A stretch of 51,014 bases of DNA from an uncultured Bacteroidales bacterium (GCA_937926785.1 CALBBQ010000022.1:1-51014); one strand, 5' to 3'; shown: positions 1-8,212, numbered from the stretch's first letter. The notes: generated from the letters alone by a model not told the origin. Numbers and translations are program-made.

Positions 1-191
1 CTAAATTCGATGTTTTGGCACGGTACGATTACATCAACCGTTCAGCACCACAAAACCTTAGTCATGAGCATTTTCTGCTTGCAGGAGTTCAGTATAACCC
101 GATAAAGAATCTAAACTGTTCTGTAAACCTTCGGCATTTAGGTGGTTCTGAAAGAACATCGATTTACTTTAGCTTTGGTGCTAGTTTTTAA
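1..191 (+). CDS. C-terminal fragment of an outer-membrane porin-like beta-barrel protein
   Basis: An open frame enters from the left edge (first full codon at base 3) and stops at TAA 189-191. The visible 62 residues alternate polar and hydrophobic residues as in beta strands and end in an aromatic C-terminal residue (SFGASF), the usual end of outer-membrane barrels recognised by the BAM machinery. This suggests the last strands of a porin or phosphate-selective-porin-like protein. The start lies outside the window, so the family cannot be named. It is followed directly by the mgtE leader region, with no obvious shared function. Confidence 0.6.
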   Translation, partial: KFDVLARYDYINRSAPQNLSHEHFLLAGVQYNPIKNLNCSVNLRHLGGSERTSIYFSFGASF

Positions 192-233
192 TTTTTTTTT
201 GCTCAAAAGTAGCATGCTAAACCTTAAAATTAT

Positions 234-241
234 TACTTTTG
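234..241 (+). promoter_or_regulatory. Possible -7 box (TAnnTTTG) of the mgtE leader transcript
   Basis: TACTTTTG matches the Bacteroidota primary-sigma -7 consensus TAnnTTTG. It lies about 25 bases before the short leader ORF, so a transcript would start near base 248 and have a leader of roughly 220 bases before mgtE. No good -33 TTTG lies at the expected ~19-base spacing, so this is tentative. Confidence 0.4.
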
Positions 242-265
242 CACGCTAATCAATCCGAATAATAT

Positions 266-319
266 ATGGATCCTGACGCGAGTCGATTATGTAGGTTTTA
301 TCTAGCCCTCTCACATTAG
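266..319 (+). CDS. Putative 17-residue leader peptide upstream of mgtE (MgtL-like)
   Basis: ATG to TAG encodes MDPDASRLCRFYLALSH. The enterobacterial MgtL leader peptide is also 17 residues and begins Met-Glu-Pro-Asp-Pro. Acidic/proline runs at the N-terminus are known to make ribosomes fall off when Mg2+ is low, which turns on the downstream Mg2+ transporter gene. Seen here: the short frame, its Met-Asp-Pro-Asp start, its place 150 bases ahead of a Mg2+ transporter gene, and overlap of its codons with helices that could compete with a terminator-like hairpin. Translation and a regulatory role are inferred. No Shine-Dalgarno is visible, which is normal in this phylum. Confidence 0.5.
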   Translation: MDPDASRLCRFYLALSH

Positions 320-381
320 CGCGTCGGTTCCTGTCATACCGATGCGTTTTGAGGGTTCTCAAAAACGGTTCGGTAGGACAG
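273..381 (+). promoter_or_regulatory. Candidate attenuator with mutually exclusive RNA helices upstream of mgtE
   Basis: Four segments can pair in exclusive ways. Segment 1 (273-280, Pro-Asp-Ala codons of the leader ORF) pairs with segment 2 (320-327) over 8 bp including one GU. Segment 2 (320-328) pairs with 338-346 as a 9-bp hairpin with a 9-base loop followed by TTTT at 347-350, resembling a terminator. A flanking 7-bp helix 304-310/351-357 could extend it. Segment 3 (331-342) pairs with segment 4 (370-381), 11 of 12 positions, which would destroy the terminator hairpin. So 1:2 plus 3:4 is a read-through fold and 2:3 a stop fold. The pairings are read from the sequence; the switching is inferred. 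The T run is short, so Rho dependence or translation control are alternatives. It does not match the M-box consensus. Confidence 0.5.
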
Positions 382-419
382 AGGTTCACTTCAAATCCTT
401 TGTTCAATCAACCATGATT

Positions 420-435
420 TTGCGGTGTACCGCAA
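420..435 (+). promoter_or_regulatory. Small hairpin between attenuator and mgtE start
   Basis: TTGCGGT and ACCGCAA form a perfect inverted repeat with almost no spacer (a 5-6 bp stem once a minimal loop is allowed). It lies 35 bases before the mgtE start codon and is followed by an A/T-rich palindrome. It may be part of the leader fold. No function can be assigned. Confidence 0.3.
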
Positions 436-470
436 GATATTTGTTTAATTTTTAAAAATTAAGGTTGGCC

Positions 471-1862
471 ATGACAAAGGAAACCTATTTCGAAGAGTTA
501 GACCTTACCATTGAGGATAAGGTAAGGGATGTTCCCCGTGAACAGCTCATTGAGCGTTTACAGCAGATGCCCGTGGTTGACGTTGCGGAATATCTGAAAC
601 ACTTACCAATTGAAGAATTATTGGAGGTGCTTCTGAAATTCTCTGTTGATGAGCAGGGGCTAATTTTTGCTGATTTCCCGAGGGAACTTCAGTTTCAAAT
701 CTTCACAAGCTTACCACTTTCCAAGTTTTCCAAGCTCTTTAGCGGAATGAATTCCGACGATCGAATAGATTTCTTCCGCGAGTTGGAACCTGAACAGCAA
801 ACGGTGCTGCTCCCCTTTCTCGATAAGGTTTGTAGAGAAGAGGTGCTAAAGTTAAGCTCATACCCTGAGGAAACCGCAGGGGGAATAATGAGCACCGATT
901 TTGCCACTGTTCGCATTGACATGACTGTGGAACAAGCACTGGCAAAAATTCGAAAGGATGCTCCATCGAAGAAAATGCTCTACTACGTTTACGTGGTGGA
1001 TGAAAATATGGTGCTTCAGGGATTTGTTTCGCTTAAGCGCCTTATCATGGCAGAACCTGGAACTAAAATAGAAGAAATCCTTTACCGCGATTTTGTTGTG
1101 GCATATGTTGATGAGGACAGGGAAAGCGTTGCATTCAAAATAGAAAAGTACGATTTGGTTGCCATTCCGGTAATCAATCATCAGGGGCAGCTGCTGGGTA
1201 TAGTTAGCCACGATGATGCCATAGAAGTGATCCGAGCCGAGCATACCGAGGACATGGAAAAGTTCATGGGGATCATCCCCCAAGAGGACGATCTAAACTA
1301 TGAGCAGACAAGCGTTTGGATTCACTTTAAAAAGCGTGTAGTTTGGATTGCTTCGCTGGCAGCGGTGGGGGTTATTTCCGGTATGATAGTGCATCGCTTC
1401 GAATCGGCTATGGAAAAATTAATCATTCTGGCTCTTTATATGCCAATGGTGGCCGATACCGGAGGGAATGCAGGTAGTCAGGCAGCTACGGTTGTTGTTC
1501 GCGCTCTGGCACTTGGTCATCTAAGCGTAAAGGATTGGCTGAAAGTTATTTGGAAAGAGTTCAGGGTGTCGGTGCTCATTGCGGTTTGCTTAGGAATAAT
1601 TGCTTTTCTGAAAATTCTGTTCCTATCCTGGGAAACAACCATTCCGGCACAATTCTCGCTATTGGCAATAGCTTTAACCATCACCATTGCCCTTATGCTT
1701 CAGGTTGTAACAGCTACCATAATAGGGGCGCTCATTCCCATAGTAGTAAAGGCTTTTGGTGGCGACCCGGCTGTAGCTGCTAGCCCGGCAATTACTACGG
1801 TTGTGGATATTACCGGCTTGCTTATCTATTTTGGCACAGCGGTTTTGATGCTTGGGTTGTGA
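471..1862 (+). CDS. mgtE: Magnesium transporter MgtE
   Basis: A 463-residue Mg2+ channel/transporter of the inner membrane. Layout: N-terminal MgtE intracellular helical domain (about 1-125), a CBS pair (about 130-255, containing SSYPEETAGGIMSTDF and later VAIPVINHQGQLLGIVS), a connecting helix and five C-terminal membrane segments (about 285-463) with the pore signature ADTGGNAGSQAATVVVRAL. Length and domain order are normal for the family, in which the cytosolic domains sense Mg2+ and gate the pore. ATG 471 is chosen; an in-frame TTG two codons earlier is less likely. The 5' leader carries a leader ORF and competing hairpins, so expression is probably Mg2+-regulated. Confidence 0.95.
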   Translation: MTKETYFEELDLTIEDKVRDVPREQLIERLQQMPVVDVAEYLKHLPIEELLEVLLKFSVDEQGLIFADFPRELQFQIFTSLPLSKFSKLFSGMNSDDRIDFFRELEPEQQTVLLPFLDKVCREEVLKLSSYPEETAGGIMSTDFATVRIDMTVEQALAKIRKDAPSKKMLYYVYVVDENMVLQGFVSLKRLIMAEPGTKIEEILYRDFVVAYVDEDRESVAFKIEKYDLVAIPVINHQGQLLGIVSHDDAIEVIRAEHTEDMEKFMGIIPQEDDLNYEQTSVWIHFKKRVVWIASLAAVGVISGMIVHRFESAMEKLIILALYMPMVADTGGNAGSQAATVVVRALALGHLSVKDWLKVIWKEFRVSVLIAVCLGIIAFLKILFLSWETTIPAQFSLLAIALTITIALMLQVVTATIIGALIPIVVKAFGGDPAVAASPAITTVVDITGLLIYFGTAVLMLGL

Positions 1863-1925
1863 GTTGAACGAAATGGATGACTTAAAACTTGCGAGTAAGG
1901 TGTTTTGGATGTAAAAGCGGAACAT

Positions 1926-1956
1926 AATCCGGCTAAGAAATTACCTTGGCCGGATT
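1926..1956 (+). terminator. Hairpin terminator after mgtE
   Basis: A 12-bp stem (one GU) with a 7-base loop lies 64 bases after the mgtE stop. It is followed by TTTATGCC and, further on, a T9 run at about 1982-1990. It is GC-rich at the core (TCCGGC/GCCGGA). It lies between convergent genes and may serve both strands. Confidence 0.6.
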
Positions 1957-2039
1957 TATGCCTGCATTTTTACGAATGTGATTTTTTTTTTCTTTATACC
2001 GATCAATTCCTATTAATGATAGTTAAGCACGTCAACGGT

Positions 2040-2345
2040 TCACTCATTATTAACTTTATTTCCCACAACTTTCACCGTGTACCCCAACTTTTCAATTGCT
2101 TTGGCAATTTTTTCGGGATTGGTTTTGGTTGCGTCATACTTAATGGTTACCAACTTTTTATCAAGTGTGGCTTCAACTTCCTTCACTCCTTTTTCAAAAA
2201 CTATATCGCGTTCAATCTTTGCTTTGCACGACTGGCAGTGCATGTTCACCTCGTAGGTAACACTCTTTACCTCATTCTTTTGAGCTTCCGATGTTAATAC
2301 TCCAAAAATCAGGAGTAAAATTGATGCTAGAATAAGTTTCTTCAT
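2040..2345 (-). CDS. Exported heavy-metal-associated (HMA) domain protein
   Basis: A 101-residue protein with an N-terminal signal peptide (about 1-21, ending near TSEAQ) followed by one HMA domain. The metal-binding motif MHCQSC (Met-x-Cys-x2-Cys) is followed by KAKIERDIVFEKGV and a KYD-type strand, typical of MerP/CopZ-like beta-alpha-beta-beta-alpha-beta folds. Export suggests periplasmic binding of Cu(I) or another soft metal. It is the last gene of a minus-strand group (Cys/His-rich protein, TonB-dependent receptor, cytosolic HMA protein, this protein) with a 24-base gap to the previous gene. Family assignment is firm; the metal is inferred. Confidence 0.85.
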   Translation of the reverse strand: MKKLILASILLLIFGVLTSEAQKNEVKSVTYEVNMHCQSCKAKIERDIVFEKGVKEVEATLDKKLVTIKYDATKTNPEKIAKAIEKLGYTVKVVGNKVNNE

Positions 2346-2369
2346 AATGATTTAAGTTTAATTATTTTA

Positions 2370-2576
2370 TTACTTTTCTGCAGGATAGCCAAGTTCTCTT
2401 AACTTTGATAAAGCTTGTTCCAGATTAACCTCGCTTTCATAGTCAAAAGTTACCGTTTGAGTAACCAAGTCGGCATTCACATTATTGATGCCAGCGAGTG
2501 TAGTCAGATTTCCAAGTATGGTGTTTACACATCCCATACATTTCATGTTTTTCACTTTCAAATTAATGGTTTTCAT
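2370..2576 (-). CDS. Small cytosolic HMA-domain metallochaperone (CopZ-like)
   Basis: A 68-residue single-domain HMA protein without signal peptide. The binding loop is MKCMGC at about residues 11-16, followed by the usual helix and the YESEVNLEQAL strand-helix region. Size and motif match CopZ/Atx1-type chaperones that carry Cu(I) (sometimes Zn/Cd/Hg) to P-type ATPases or sensors. It lies 28 bases after the TonB-dependent receptor gene and 24 before the exported HMA gene, so cotranscription is likely. No cognate metal-exporting P1B-ATPase is in the window. Confidence 0.85.
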   Translation of the reverse strand: MKTINLKVKNMKCMGCVNTILGNLTTLAGINNVNADLVTQTVTFDYESEVNLEQALSKLRELGYPAEK

Positions 2577-2604
2577 TGTATGTGCAGATTAAAGTGTGTT
2601 AGTG

Positions 2605-4815
2605 CTATTTCCATACGGACATTCTGAGACCAGCATAAAGCTTTTGACCTGTGAGAGGACCCCAGATTTGCGATGCATCAAATGTTGAACTCCACGGATT
2701 TTGCCATGAAATTATTGGATCCTTCTGTCTGAATCCGGTAAGGTTTTCTACCCCAATGTATAAGTCCCATTTTCGAAACATCTTGGTTATTTGCATGTTC
2801 ATCGTTACATATGCTGGATATTCGGTTCTATGGGAATTTGTGTCGTAATTATTGGGTAACCTTCCTCCGCCATTATATTGAAGGGTGTAGTCGAATTGCC
2901 ATTTACGCGATAGAGTTCTGTATCCCGCCGTAAATAATCCCTTATTACGACTAACTAAGGGCTTTGGTAGCAAGGTGTCATTAACAGTCTGTTTTACATC
3001 GTTTATACGGTATGCCAGGTTGAAAGTGAGGTTTTTAATGGGTTCTCCGTTTAGCTCTACCTGAATGGTGTTTGAATATGATTTACCTTTCAGGTTATAG
3101 AAGTAAACAGTGTTTCTGTCTCTGTCAATATCGGCTATAAACTGATTCTTAAACAATACCCTGTACAAATCGGTAGTGAAGCTGCATGGCATATGGCCAA
3201 TTCGGAACTTTTGGTTTATACTAAAACCCAAATTCCATGCTTCCTCAATTAGCGGTCTTTCTTCCACCAAAATGCTTCGTGAGCTTACAAGCAGGTTTGA
3301 GTTCTCGGCGATAAAGTTTGGCGACCTATATCCCTTACCGATGCTAGCCCTTAGGGTAAGCGTTGCAGTAGGCTTGATCATGCCATGAAAACGAGGTGTG
3401 ACAAGTGTGCCATACCTACTGTTACGGTCAAACCTTATGCCTGCCATCAGGGTATGTGTTTCAAGGTGCTTGTAGGTGTATTCGCCGTATATACCTTTTA
3501 CCAATTCCGAGCGATTTAAGGGGATGCTATCCAGCATCTCCTTAAAATAATCGTATTTTAGCGTAATACCACCTTTAACGCTATGGTTAGTATTGCCGAT
3601 ATAGGTAATAGCAACCAGGTTTCCGTAGTAGCTGAATTGCTCTGCATCGTGTGTCCTAATCCCAATAGAGGCAACCTGGCTGTGCATTGTTATGGAGTTA
3701 ATTAGTCCAACACTTGTGTTTGGCCTATTGGATATGTAACCCGTTTTGTTAAAAGCCTCAAAAATACGGGTTGAATATTTTACTCCGTACGGATTTCCAA
3801 CCTGTGGAATGGTACTGTGGTCGAATGAGAGTTGGCCGGCAAGCCTATCCTCATTCATGAGTTTCGCTCCAATCTGCGATTCCCATTTTTTCCCTTGATA
3901 CTTCCATCGGTTGAACAGATGGTATTGCCGTGTTAGGGGATGATCTAAGAAGCTGTCGTGATTATGGTCAATCCTGTTATTAAGCATACTCCCATGCACC
4001 ATGACCATGGTCGAAACCTTAGGGCTAACATCCACCGTGTAGTTGGCGTTCAGTTCGGCCATCCCAAGTGAGTTAGCGTAAAGGTTGTAGTACGATTTTT
4101 CCTCGGACCAGGGTTTCTTGTACTCAATGTTTATCTGTCCGGTTATGCTCTCGTAGCCATTACTAACTGATGCTGTTCCCTTTGAAACCTGGATGGATTC
4201 CATCCACGGCCCCGGAACGTAGTTCAACCCAAAGGTTGATGCAAGCCCACGCATGGTGGGAATATTCTCGTACTGCATTTGGGTGTAAATTCCGGCTAGT
4301 CCCAGTAGCTGTATCTGCTTTGCACCGGTCAAAGCATCGCTATACGAAACATCGACCGAGGCATTTGTTTCAAAGCTTTCCGAAAGGTTGCAGCATGCTG
4401 CCCGGGTCAACTCTCCCGATGTAATTACTACTGTTTGAATGGGGTTAAGCTGCTGGATGAATGTGTTGTTACGATTCGCATTAACAGTTACTGCATCTAT
4501 AGTTGATAAGTTGGCAACTAATACATGTCTAATCGGTAGGCTTTCAACCTTAACATCGATGGTGTCGGTTTTGAAGCCCACATGGCTAACAAGCAGCTTA
4601 CTGTTATTGTTAATAGCAGGAAGGCTAAAGTGTCCCCTTTCGTTGGTTGTAGTACCTACATGGCTATTCAGCCAAATTACGGTTACACCCTGAATGGGTA
4701 TGCTATCGCCGTTTTCACTAATTTCAAAGATAAACCCACTAGTATTTTGTAAATTTTGAGAACTCAGCGAATTGGTAACCCAAAGCGACAGCAGAAATAT
4801 TACTACTTTCCTCAT
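2605..4815 (-). CDS. TonB-dependent outer-membrane receptor, probably metal-related
   Basis: A 736-residue receptor. A signal peptide (about 1-19) is followed by a carboxypeptidase-regulatory-like Ig domain (about 27-108: IPIQGVTVIWLN...GTTTNERGHFSLP), a plug domain (about 120-235, with MRGLASTFGLNYVPGPWMESIQVSKG and the NGYESITGQINIEYK end) and a 22-stranded barrel ending in an aromatic residue. Such receptors import bound metal or small ligands using TonB energy. It precedes two HMA genes and follows a Cys/His-rich gene and the feoAB genes, so a copper or other metal substrate is a reasonable inference. A doubled Cys (RAACCNLSE) near the plug start could be a metal site. Confidence 0.85.
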   Translation of the reverse strand: MRKVVIFLLSLWVTNSLSSQNLQNTSGFIFEISENGDSIPIQGVTVIWLNSHVGTTTNERGHFSLPAINNNSKLLVSHVGFKTDTIDVKVESLPIRHVLVANLSTIDAVTVNANRNNTFIQQLNPIQTVVITSGELTRAACCNLSESFETNASVDVSYSDALTGAKQIQLLGLAGIYTQMQYENIPTMRGLASTFGLNYVPGPWMESIQVSKGTASVSNGYESITGQINIEYKKPWSEEKSYYNLYANSLGMAELNANYTVDVSPKVSTMVMVHGSMLNNRIDHNHDSFLDHPLTRQYHLFNRWKYQGKKWESQIGAKLMNEDRLAGQLSFDHSTIPQVGNPYGVKYSTRIFEAFNKTGYISNRPNTSVGLINSITMHSQVASIGIRTHDAEQFSYYGNLVAITYIGNTNHSVKGGITLKYDYFKEMLDSIPLNRSELVKGIYGEYTYKHLETHTLMAGIRFDRNSRYGTLVTPRFHGMIKPTATLTLRASIGKGYRSPNFIAENSNLLVSSRSILVEERPLIEEAWNLGFSINQKFRIGHMPCSFTTDLYRVLFKNQFIADIDRDRNTVYFYNLKGKSYSNTIQVELNGEPIKNLTFNLAYRINDVKQTVNDTLLPKPLVSRNKGLFTAGYRTLSRKWQFDYTLQYNGGGRLPNNYDTNSHRTEYPAYVTMNMQITKMFRKWDLYIGVENLTGFRQKDPIISWQNPWSSTFDASQIWGPLTGQKLYAGLRMSVWK

Positions 4816-4913
4816 AATTGGTGATATTTATGTAATTGTAATAACCTTACAAGGCTTTTGTTTTAGCCAGTAAGTGAAAGATAATAGTTTAAGAAACCTA
4901 GATTCTGCTTTAT

Positions 4914-5372
4914 CTAAGGATGATGGGCTATCTTAAGCTGTCGATTTTTAATACAGATTTCTTTACCGGTTTTGCATGGAGGTGATTTATCCTTACTTTG
5001 TTGGTTTTTTATAGTTCTATAGGAAGGAAATAGTATCGCTTTGCAGCTACTTGAGGCAATAAATGCCTTGATGTATGGTTCACTTAGCTCAACTCTTTGC
5101 GTGCCAGGGAAATTATCAGTTTTTACCGATAAGACTTCATTCCAACAGCTGCAGTTTTGCTCATGCAAAACCAAAACTTTTATAGGGTTAGGTTGACAGC
5201 ATGTATGGTTAGTTTCTGCATGATTATGGCTACAGCCGGTTTGATGGAAAATGGATATTTGAACATCATCTTTGCACTGGCAGTGATGAACAAAAAGACT
5301 TAACCCGCCAGCTAAGGCTGGTACTAGTAAAAGCGTGAAGATTGAGGTAATTTTTTGGGTTAAGTTCTTCAT
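4914..5372 (-). CDS. Small exported Cys/His-rich protein of unknown function
   Basis: A 152-residue protein with an N-terminal hydrophobic export segment (about 8-31) followed by a Cys/His-dense stretch (HHCQCKDD, then CSHNHAETNHTCC, then CSCW) able to ligate soft metals. The Cys spacing resembles the Bacteroidota family annotated HYC_CC_PP, often found beside TonB-dependent receptors and metal genes; this assignment is from memory and not checked. It lies 98 bases ahead of the TonB-dependent receptor gene and 51 after the FeoB-associated gene on the same strand. A role as an envelope metal binder or receptor accessory is inferred. Confidence 0.7.
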   Translation of the reverse strand: MKNLTQKITSIFTLLLVPALAGGLSLFVHHCQCKDDVQISIFHQTGCSHNHAETNHTCCQPNPIKVLVLHEQNCSCWNEVLSVKTDNFPGTQRVELSEPYIKAFIASSSCKAILFPSYRTIKNQQSKDKSPPCKTGKEICIKNRQLKIAHHP

Positions 5373-5423
5373 TACTCTATCCTACCTTATAATCAATCAA
5401 TAACAAGTTAGTCTACTCTTTGT

Positions 5424-5594
5424 TCACCTCTTTTTGGAAATGTTCTTCAAGTTGCTAAGAGAGCAGGAGCCCGATGCGCATCCGGCACAATTTCCGGAAT
5501 TCATGCGCTTAGGGCTAAAAATTTGATACACACTATATGAAGTGTATCCAAGTGCGCCTGATAGTATAAGGTAAACGGCAATTTCTTGCATCAT
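5424..5594 (-). CDS. FeoB-associated Cys-rich membrane protein
   Basis: A 56-residue protein beginning MMQEIAVYLILSGALGYTSY: one N-terminal membrane segment, a short basic stretch and a Cys cluster (NCAGCASGSC), then a basic tail. This matches the small FeoB-associated Cys-rich family encoded next to feoB in many Bacteroidota and Firmicutes. It starts 7 bases after the feoB stop, so it is translated from the same message. The Cys cluster may bind Fe2+ or an Fe-S cluster at the cytosolic mouth of FeoB; this is a proposal for the family, not shown here. Either of the first two ATG codons could be used. Confidence 0.85.
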   Translation of the reverse strand: MMQEIAVYLILSGALGYTSYSVYQIFSPKRMNSGNCAGCASGSCSLSNLKNISKKR

Positions 5595-5601
5595 GTTTGT
5601 T

Positions 5602-8103
5602 TTAGCTGATAATTATATTTCCAAGCTGGTAAACTAAAAAGGCAAGTAACCAGGCTAAGCCGGTTGTGAAGAATATGGTGAATACAGCCCATTTCCATGA
5701 ACCAGACTCGTTTTTAATAGCGGAGATTACGGCTACGCAGGGAAAGTAAACGAGAATGAAAACCAAGAATGCCAGGGCAGTAATCCTTGTGAACACTAAC
5801 TTGCCTGTGAGTTCGCCGCTTTGGTGGGTTTCATTCCTCAGTTTTTCTGCTAATCCACCGTTATCGGTATCGCTTTCGGTTTGGTAAAGCACGCCCAGCG
5901 TGCTAACCACTATCTCCTTTGCTGCAACACCGGAAAGCAAGCTCACACCCATTTTCCAATCAAATCCAAGGGGCCGGATAGCCGGTTCAATAAACTTTCC
6001 TAATCGGCCGAGGTATGAATTGGCCTGCCTTTCTGCTTCTTTCTCAAGTTCAATTAAGCGTATTGCATGGTAAAGGCTATCGGCAACCGGCTGTGTAAGG
6101 TTACTGTTAGTAAGTTTAGCCTTAAGCTGTTCTATTTCTGTATTGAAGTCCTTTGTGTAGTTTGCATTCCGAGGGTAGTAGCCCAGTGCCCAAATGAAAA
6201 TCACTGCAACAAGAATCACTCCACCCATCTTTTTTAAATATTGTGAGCCCTTATGCCACATATGCATGAGGATTGAGCGGGTAGTGGGCATACGGTAGGG
6301 TGGGAGTTCCATCACAAATGGTATGTCTTCGGCCTTAAAAATGGTTTTCTTAAAAAGAAGCGCAGTGCCAATGGCAAGCAATATCCCTATGAAATATATA
6401 ACAAACAGCAAGTTTCCAGCATTTTCCGGAAAAAATGCCCCAAGAATAAGAATGTATACCGGTAATCGGGCGCTGCAGCTCATGAACGGTGTGATGAGCA
6501 TTGTAACAATCCGGTTGTTTCGGTTTTCAATAGTACGGGAAGCCATAATTGCTGGGACATTGCAGCCAAATCCCATAACTAATGGAATAAATGACTTGCC
6601 ATGCAAACCAATTTTATGCATCAGCTTATCCATAATAAACGCTGCACGAGCCATGTAACCGGTGTCCTCAAGCAATGAGATGAATAGGAATAGGATTAGA
6701 ATATTTGGAAGAAAGACGATTACACTTCCCACTCCGCTAATTATTCCCTTTACAAGCAGGTCTTTAAGTGGCCCATCGGGCATATACAGGTTTATAAAAT
6801 TGCCCAGCCAATTCACTCCCGCCTCAATCCATCCCATGGGATACTGACCGAGGGTAAAAGTGGTGAAGAATGTGAGCCAGATTAGGAAAATGAAAATGGG
6901 GAATCCCCAAATTTTGTGGGTAAGAATTGAATCTATCCGTTCGGTCGTTTGCTTTTTCTTGTGGCGGGTTTCCTTGTAAGTTTCCTTTAGCGCACCAGCA
7001 ATAAAACCGTACTTTGCATCGGTAATCAGCGTTTCGCTATCCTCTCGGAAAATACCCTCCAGCCTGTTAACCTCAATATCAGTTATACTCCTAATTCCAG
7101 TATAGTTAGGCTCGTTTTTAATCAGTTTATCAACCAGCTTGTCTTTCTCGAGTAGCTTTAGTGCCAGGTAACGGCTGGAGTAATTGATGGTTAGGTGCTG
7201 ATTCTTTTTGATTTCGGATTGAATGGCTGAAATGGATTTCTCTATTTCCTCGCCGTAGTTTACATGTATATGACGTGTAATCTTGTCTTTGTCAGTAAAT
7301 ACATTAATAGTAGTGTCCAACAGCTTATCCAGCCCCTTGCCTTTACTACCAACTGTAGGTACAAATGGAATACCCAGTAGCTTACCCATCATATGGTAAT
7401 CGAACTTATCGCCCCTTTCAATCAGCTCATCGTACATGTTAAGGGCAACAATGATTTTGACATCCATATCGATGAGTTGGGTAGTAAGGTAGAGGTTACG
7501 CTCCAGGTTTGATGAATCAATAACATTTATGATAATGTCGGGGTTTTGTTCGTGTATAAACCTACGAACAAAGACCTCCTCAGGAGTGTAAGCTGTAAGG
7601 GAGTAGGTACCTGGTAGGTCGGTTAGGTTTATGGTGTAACCCTTGTAATTGAAGCGAGCATGTTTGGAGTCAACGGTAACCCCGCTGTAATTTCCTACAT
7701 GTTCACGCGCTCCGGCAAGGTGATTAAAAATACTGGTTTTACCTGCATTGGGGTTTCCCACAAGAGCAATGTTGATGGTTTTACTGAGCGTCTTTACCCC
7801 TGTGCTAATTAGTTCTGGTTCAGTGAACTTTATGAGATTGTGGCTATGGGTTGCGGATGAAATGATGCTTTTGGCTTCCTCAGGGGTTATCACTTCAATG
7901 AGAGAGGCTTCGCTTCGTCGAAGCGAAACTTCATAACCCATAATGGAGTATTCAATAGGGTCTTTAAGGGGGGCGTTTTTAACCACCGTTACCCGCTTGC
8001 CTTTAACGAAACCCATTTCGGTGATACGTTTCCGAAAAGCCCCGCGCCCCTTTACCTTGGCAATAATACCGTATTCGCCGTTTTGTAACTCCGAAAGTAG
8101 CAT
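5602..8103 (-). CDS. feoB: Ferrous iron transporter, FeoA-FeoB fusion
   Basis: An 833-residue inner-membrane Fe2+ transporter. Residues about 1-72 are a FeoA SH3-like domain. A G domain follows, with P-loop GNPNAGKTS (about 116-124), switch/G3 DLPGTYSL and G4 NMYD. Next come the GDI helices and a polytopic membrane part with two Gate motifs (ARAAFIMD...GFGCNVPA and GVAAKEIVVSTLGVLY). FeoA-FeoB fusion is common in this phylum and the length is normal. The next gene is the Cys-rich partner. A 160-base gap upstream holds a possible promoter and the terminator of the neighbouring gene. No Fur site could be recognised by eye. Confidence 0.95.
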   Translation of the reverse strand: MLLSELQNGEYGIIAKVKGRGAFRKRITEMGFVKGKRVTVVKNAPLKDPIEYSIMGYEVSLRRSEASLIEVITPEEAKSIISSATHSHNLIKFTEPELISTGVKTLSKTINIALVGNPNAGKTSIFNHLAGAREHVGNYSGVTVDSKHARFNYKGYTINLTDLPGTYSLTAYTPEEVFVRRFIHEQNPDIIINVIDSSNLERNLYLTTQLIDMDVKIIVALNMYDELIERGDKFDYHMMGKLLGIPFVPTVGSKGKGLDKLLDTTINVFTDKDKITRHIHVNYGEEIEKSISAIQSEIKKNQHLTINYSSRYLALKLLEKDKLVDKLIKNEPNYTGIRSITDIEVNRLEGIFREDSETLITDAKYGFIAGALKETYKETRHKKKQTTERIDSILTHKIWGFPIFIFLIWLTFFTTFTLGQYPMGWIEAGVNWLGNFINLYMPDGPLKDLLVKGIISGVGSVIVFLPNILILFLFISLLEDTGYMARAAFIMDKLMHKIGLHGKSFIPLVMGFGCNVPAIMASRTIENRNNRIVTMLITPFMSCSARLPVYILILGAFFPENAGNLLFVIYFIGILLAIGTALLFKKTIFKAEDIPFVMELPPYRMPTTRSILMHMWHKGSQYLKKMGGVILVAVIFIWALGYYPRNANYTKDFNTEIEQLKAKLTNSNLTQPVADSLYHAIRLIELEKEAERQANSYLGRLGKFIEPAIRPLGFDWKMGVSLLSGVAAKEIVVSTLGVLYQTESDTDNGGLAEKLRNETHQSGELTGKLVFTRITALAFLVFILVYFPCVAVISAIKNESGSWKWAVFTIFFTTGLAWLLAFLVYQLGNIIIS

Positions 8104-8169
8104 TCTGTTGAACTTACCACCTTTTAAACCCTGAACCTGTCAAAAAGTTCTGGTTTTATTAAAATTTTA

Positions 8170-8177
8170 CAAATTTA
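8170..8177 (-). promoter_or_regulatory. Possible -7 box for feoAB
   Basis: TAAATTTG on the minus strand fits TAnnTTTG and lies 67 bases before the feoAB start. No -33 TTG is seen at the expected distance and the surroundings are A/T-rich, so a chance match is possible. Confidence 0.3.
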
Positions 8178-8212
8178 AATATTTTCGCTTATTTAGAATC
8201 GGTTTAAGCAAA

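Noticed and set aside
266..470. M-box (ykoK) magnesium riboswitch upstream of mgtE
   Set aside because: The conserved M-box core sequences and helix order could not be found; the leader ORF and alternative hairpins fit better.
858..1283. Long open frames antisense to mgtE and elsewhere antisense to real genes
   Set aside because: They overlap clearly conserved genes, have no domain pattern and are expected by chance in this base composition.
7895..7935. Palindrome GCTTCGCTTCG...CGAAGCG inside feoAB
   Set aside because: It lies within the FeoA coding part (Leu-Arg-Arg-Ser-Glu-Ala-Ser codons) and is explained by the protein sequence; no sign of a regulatory site.
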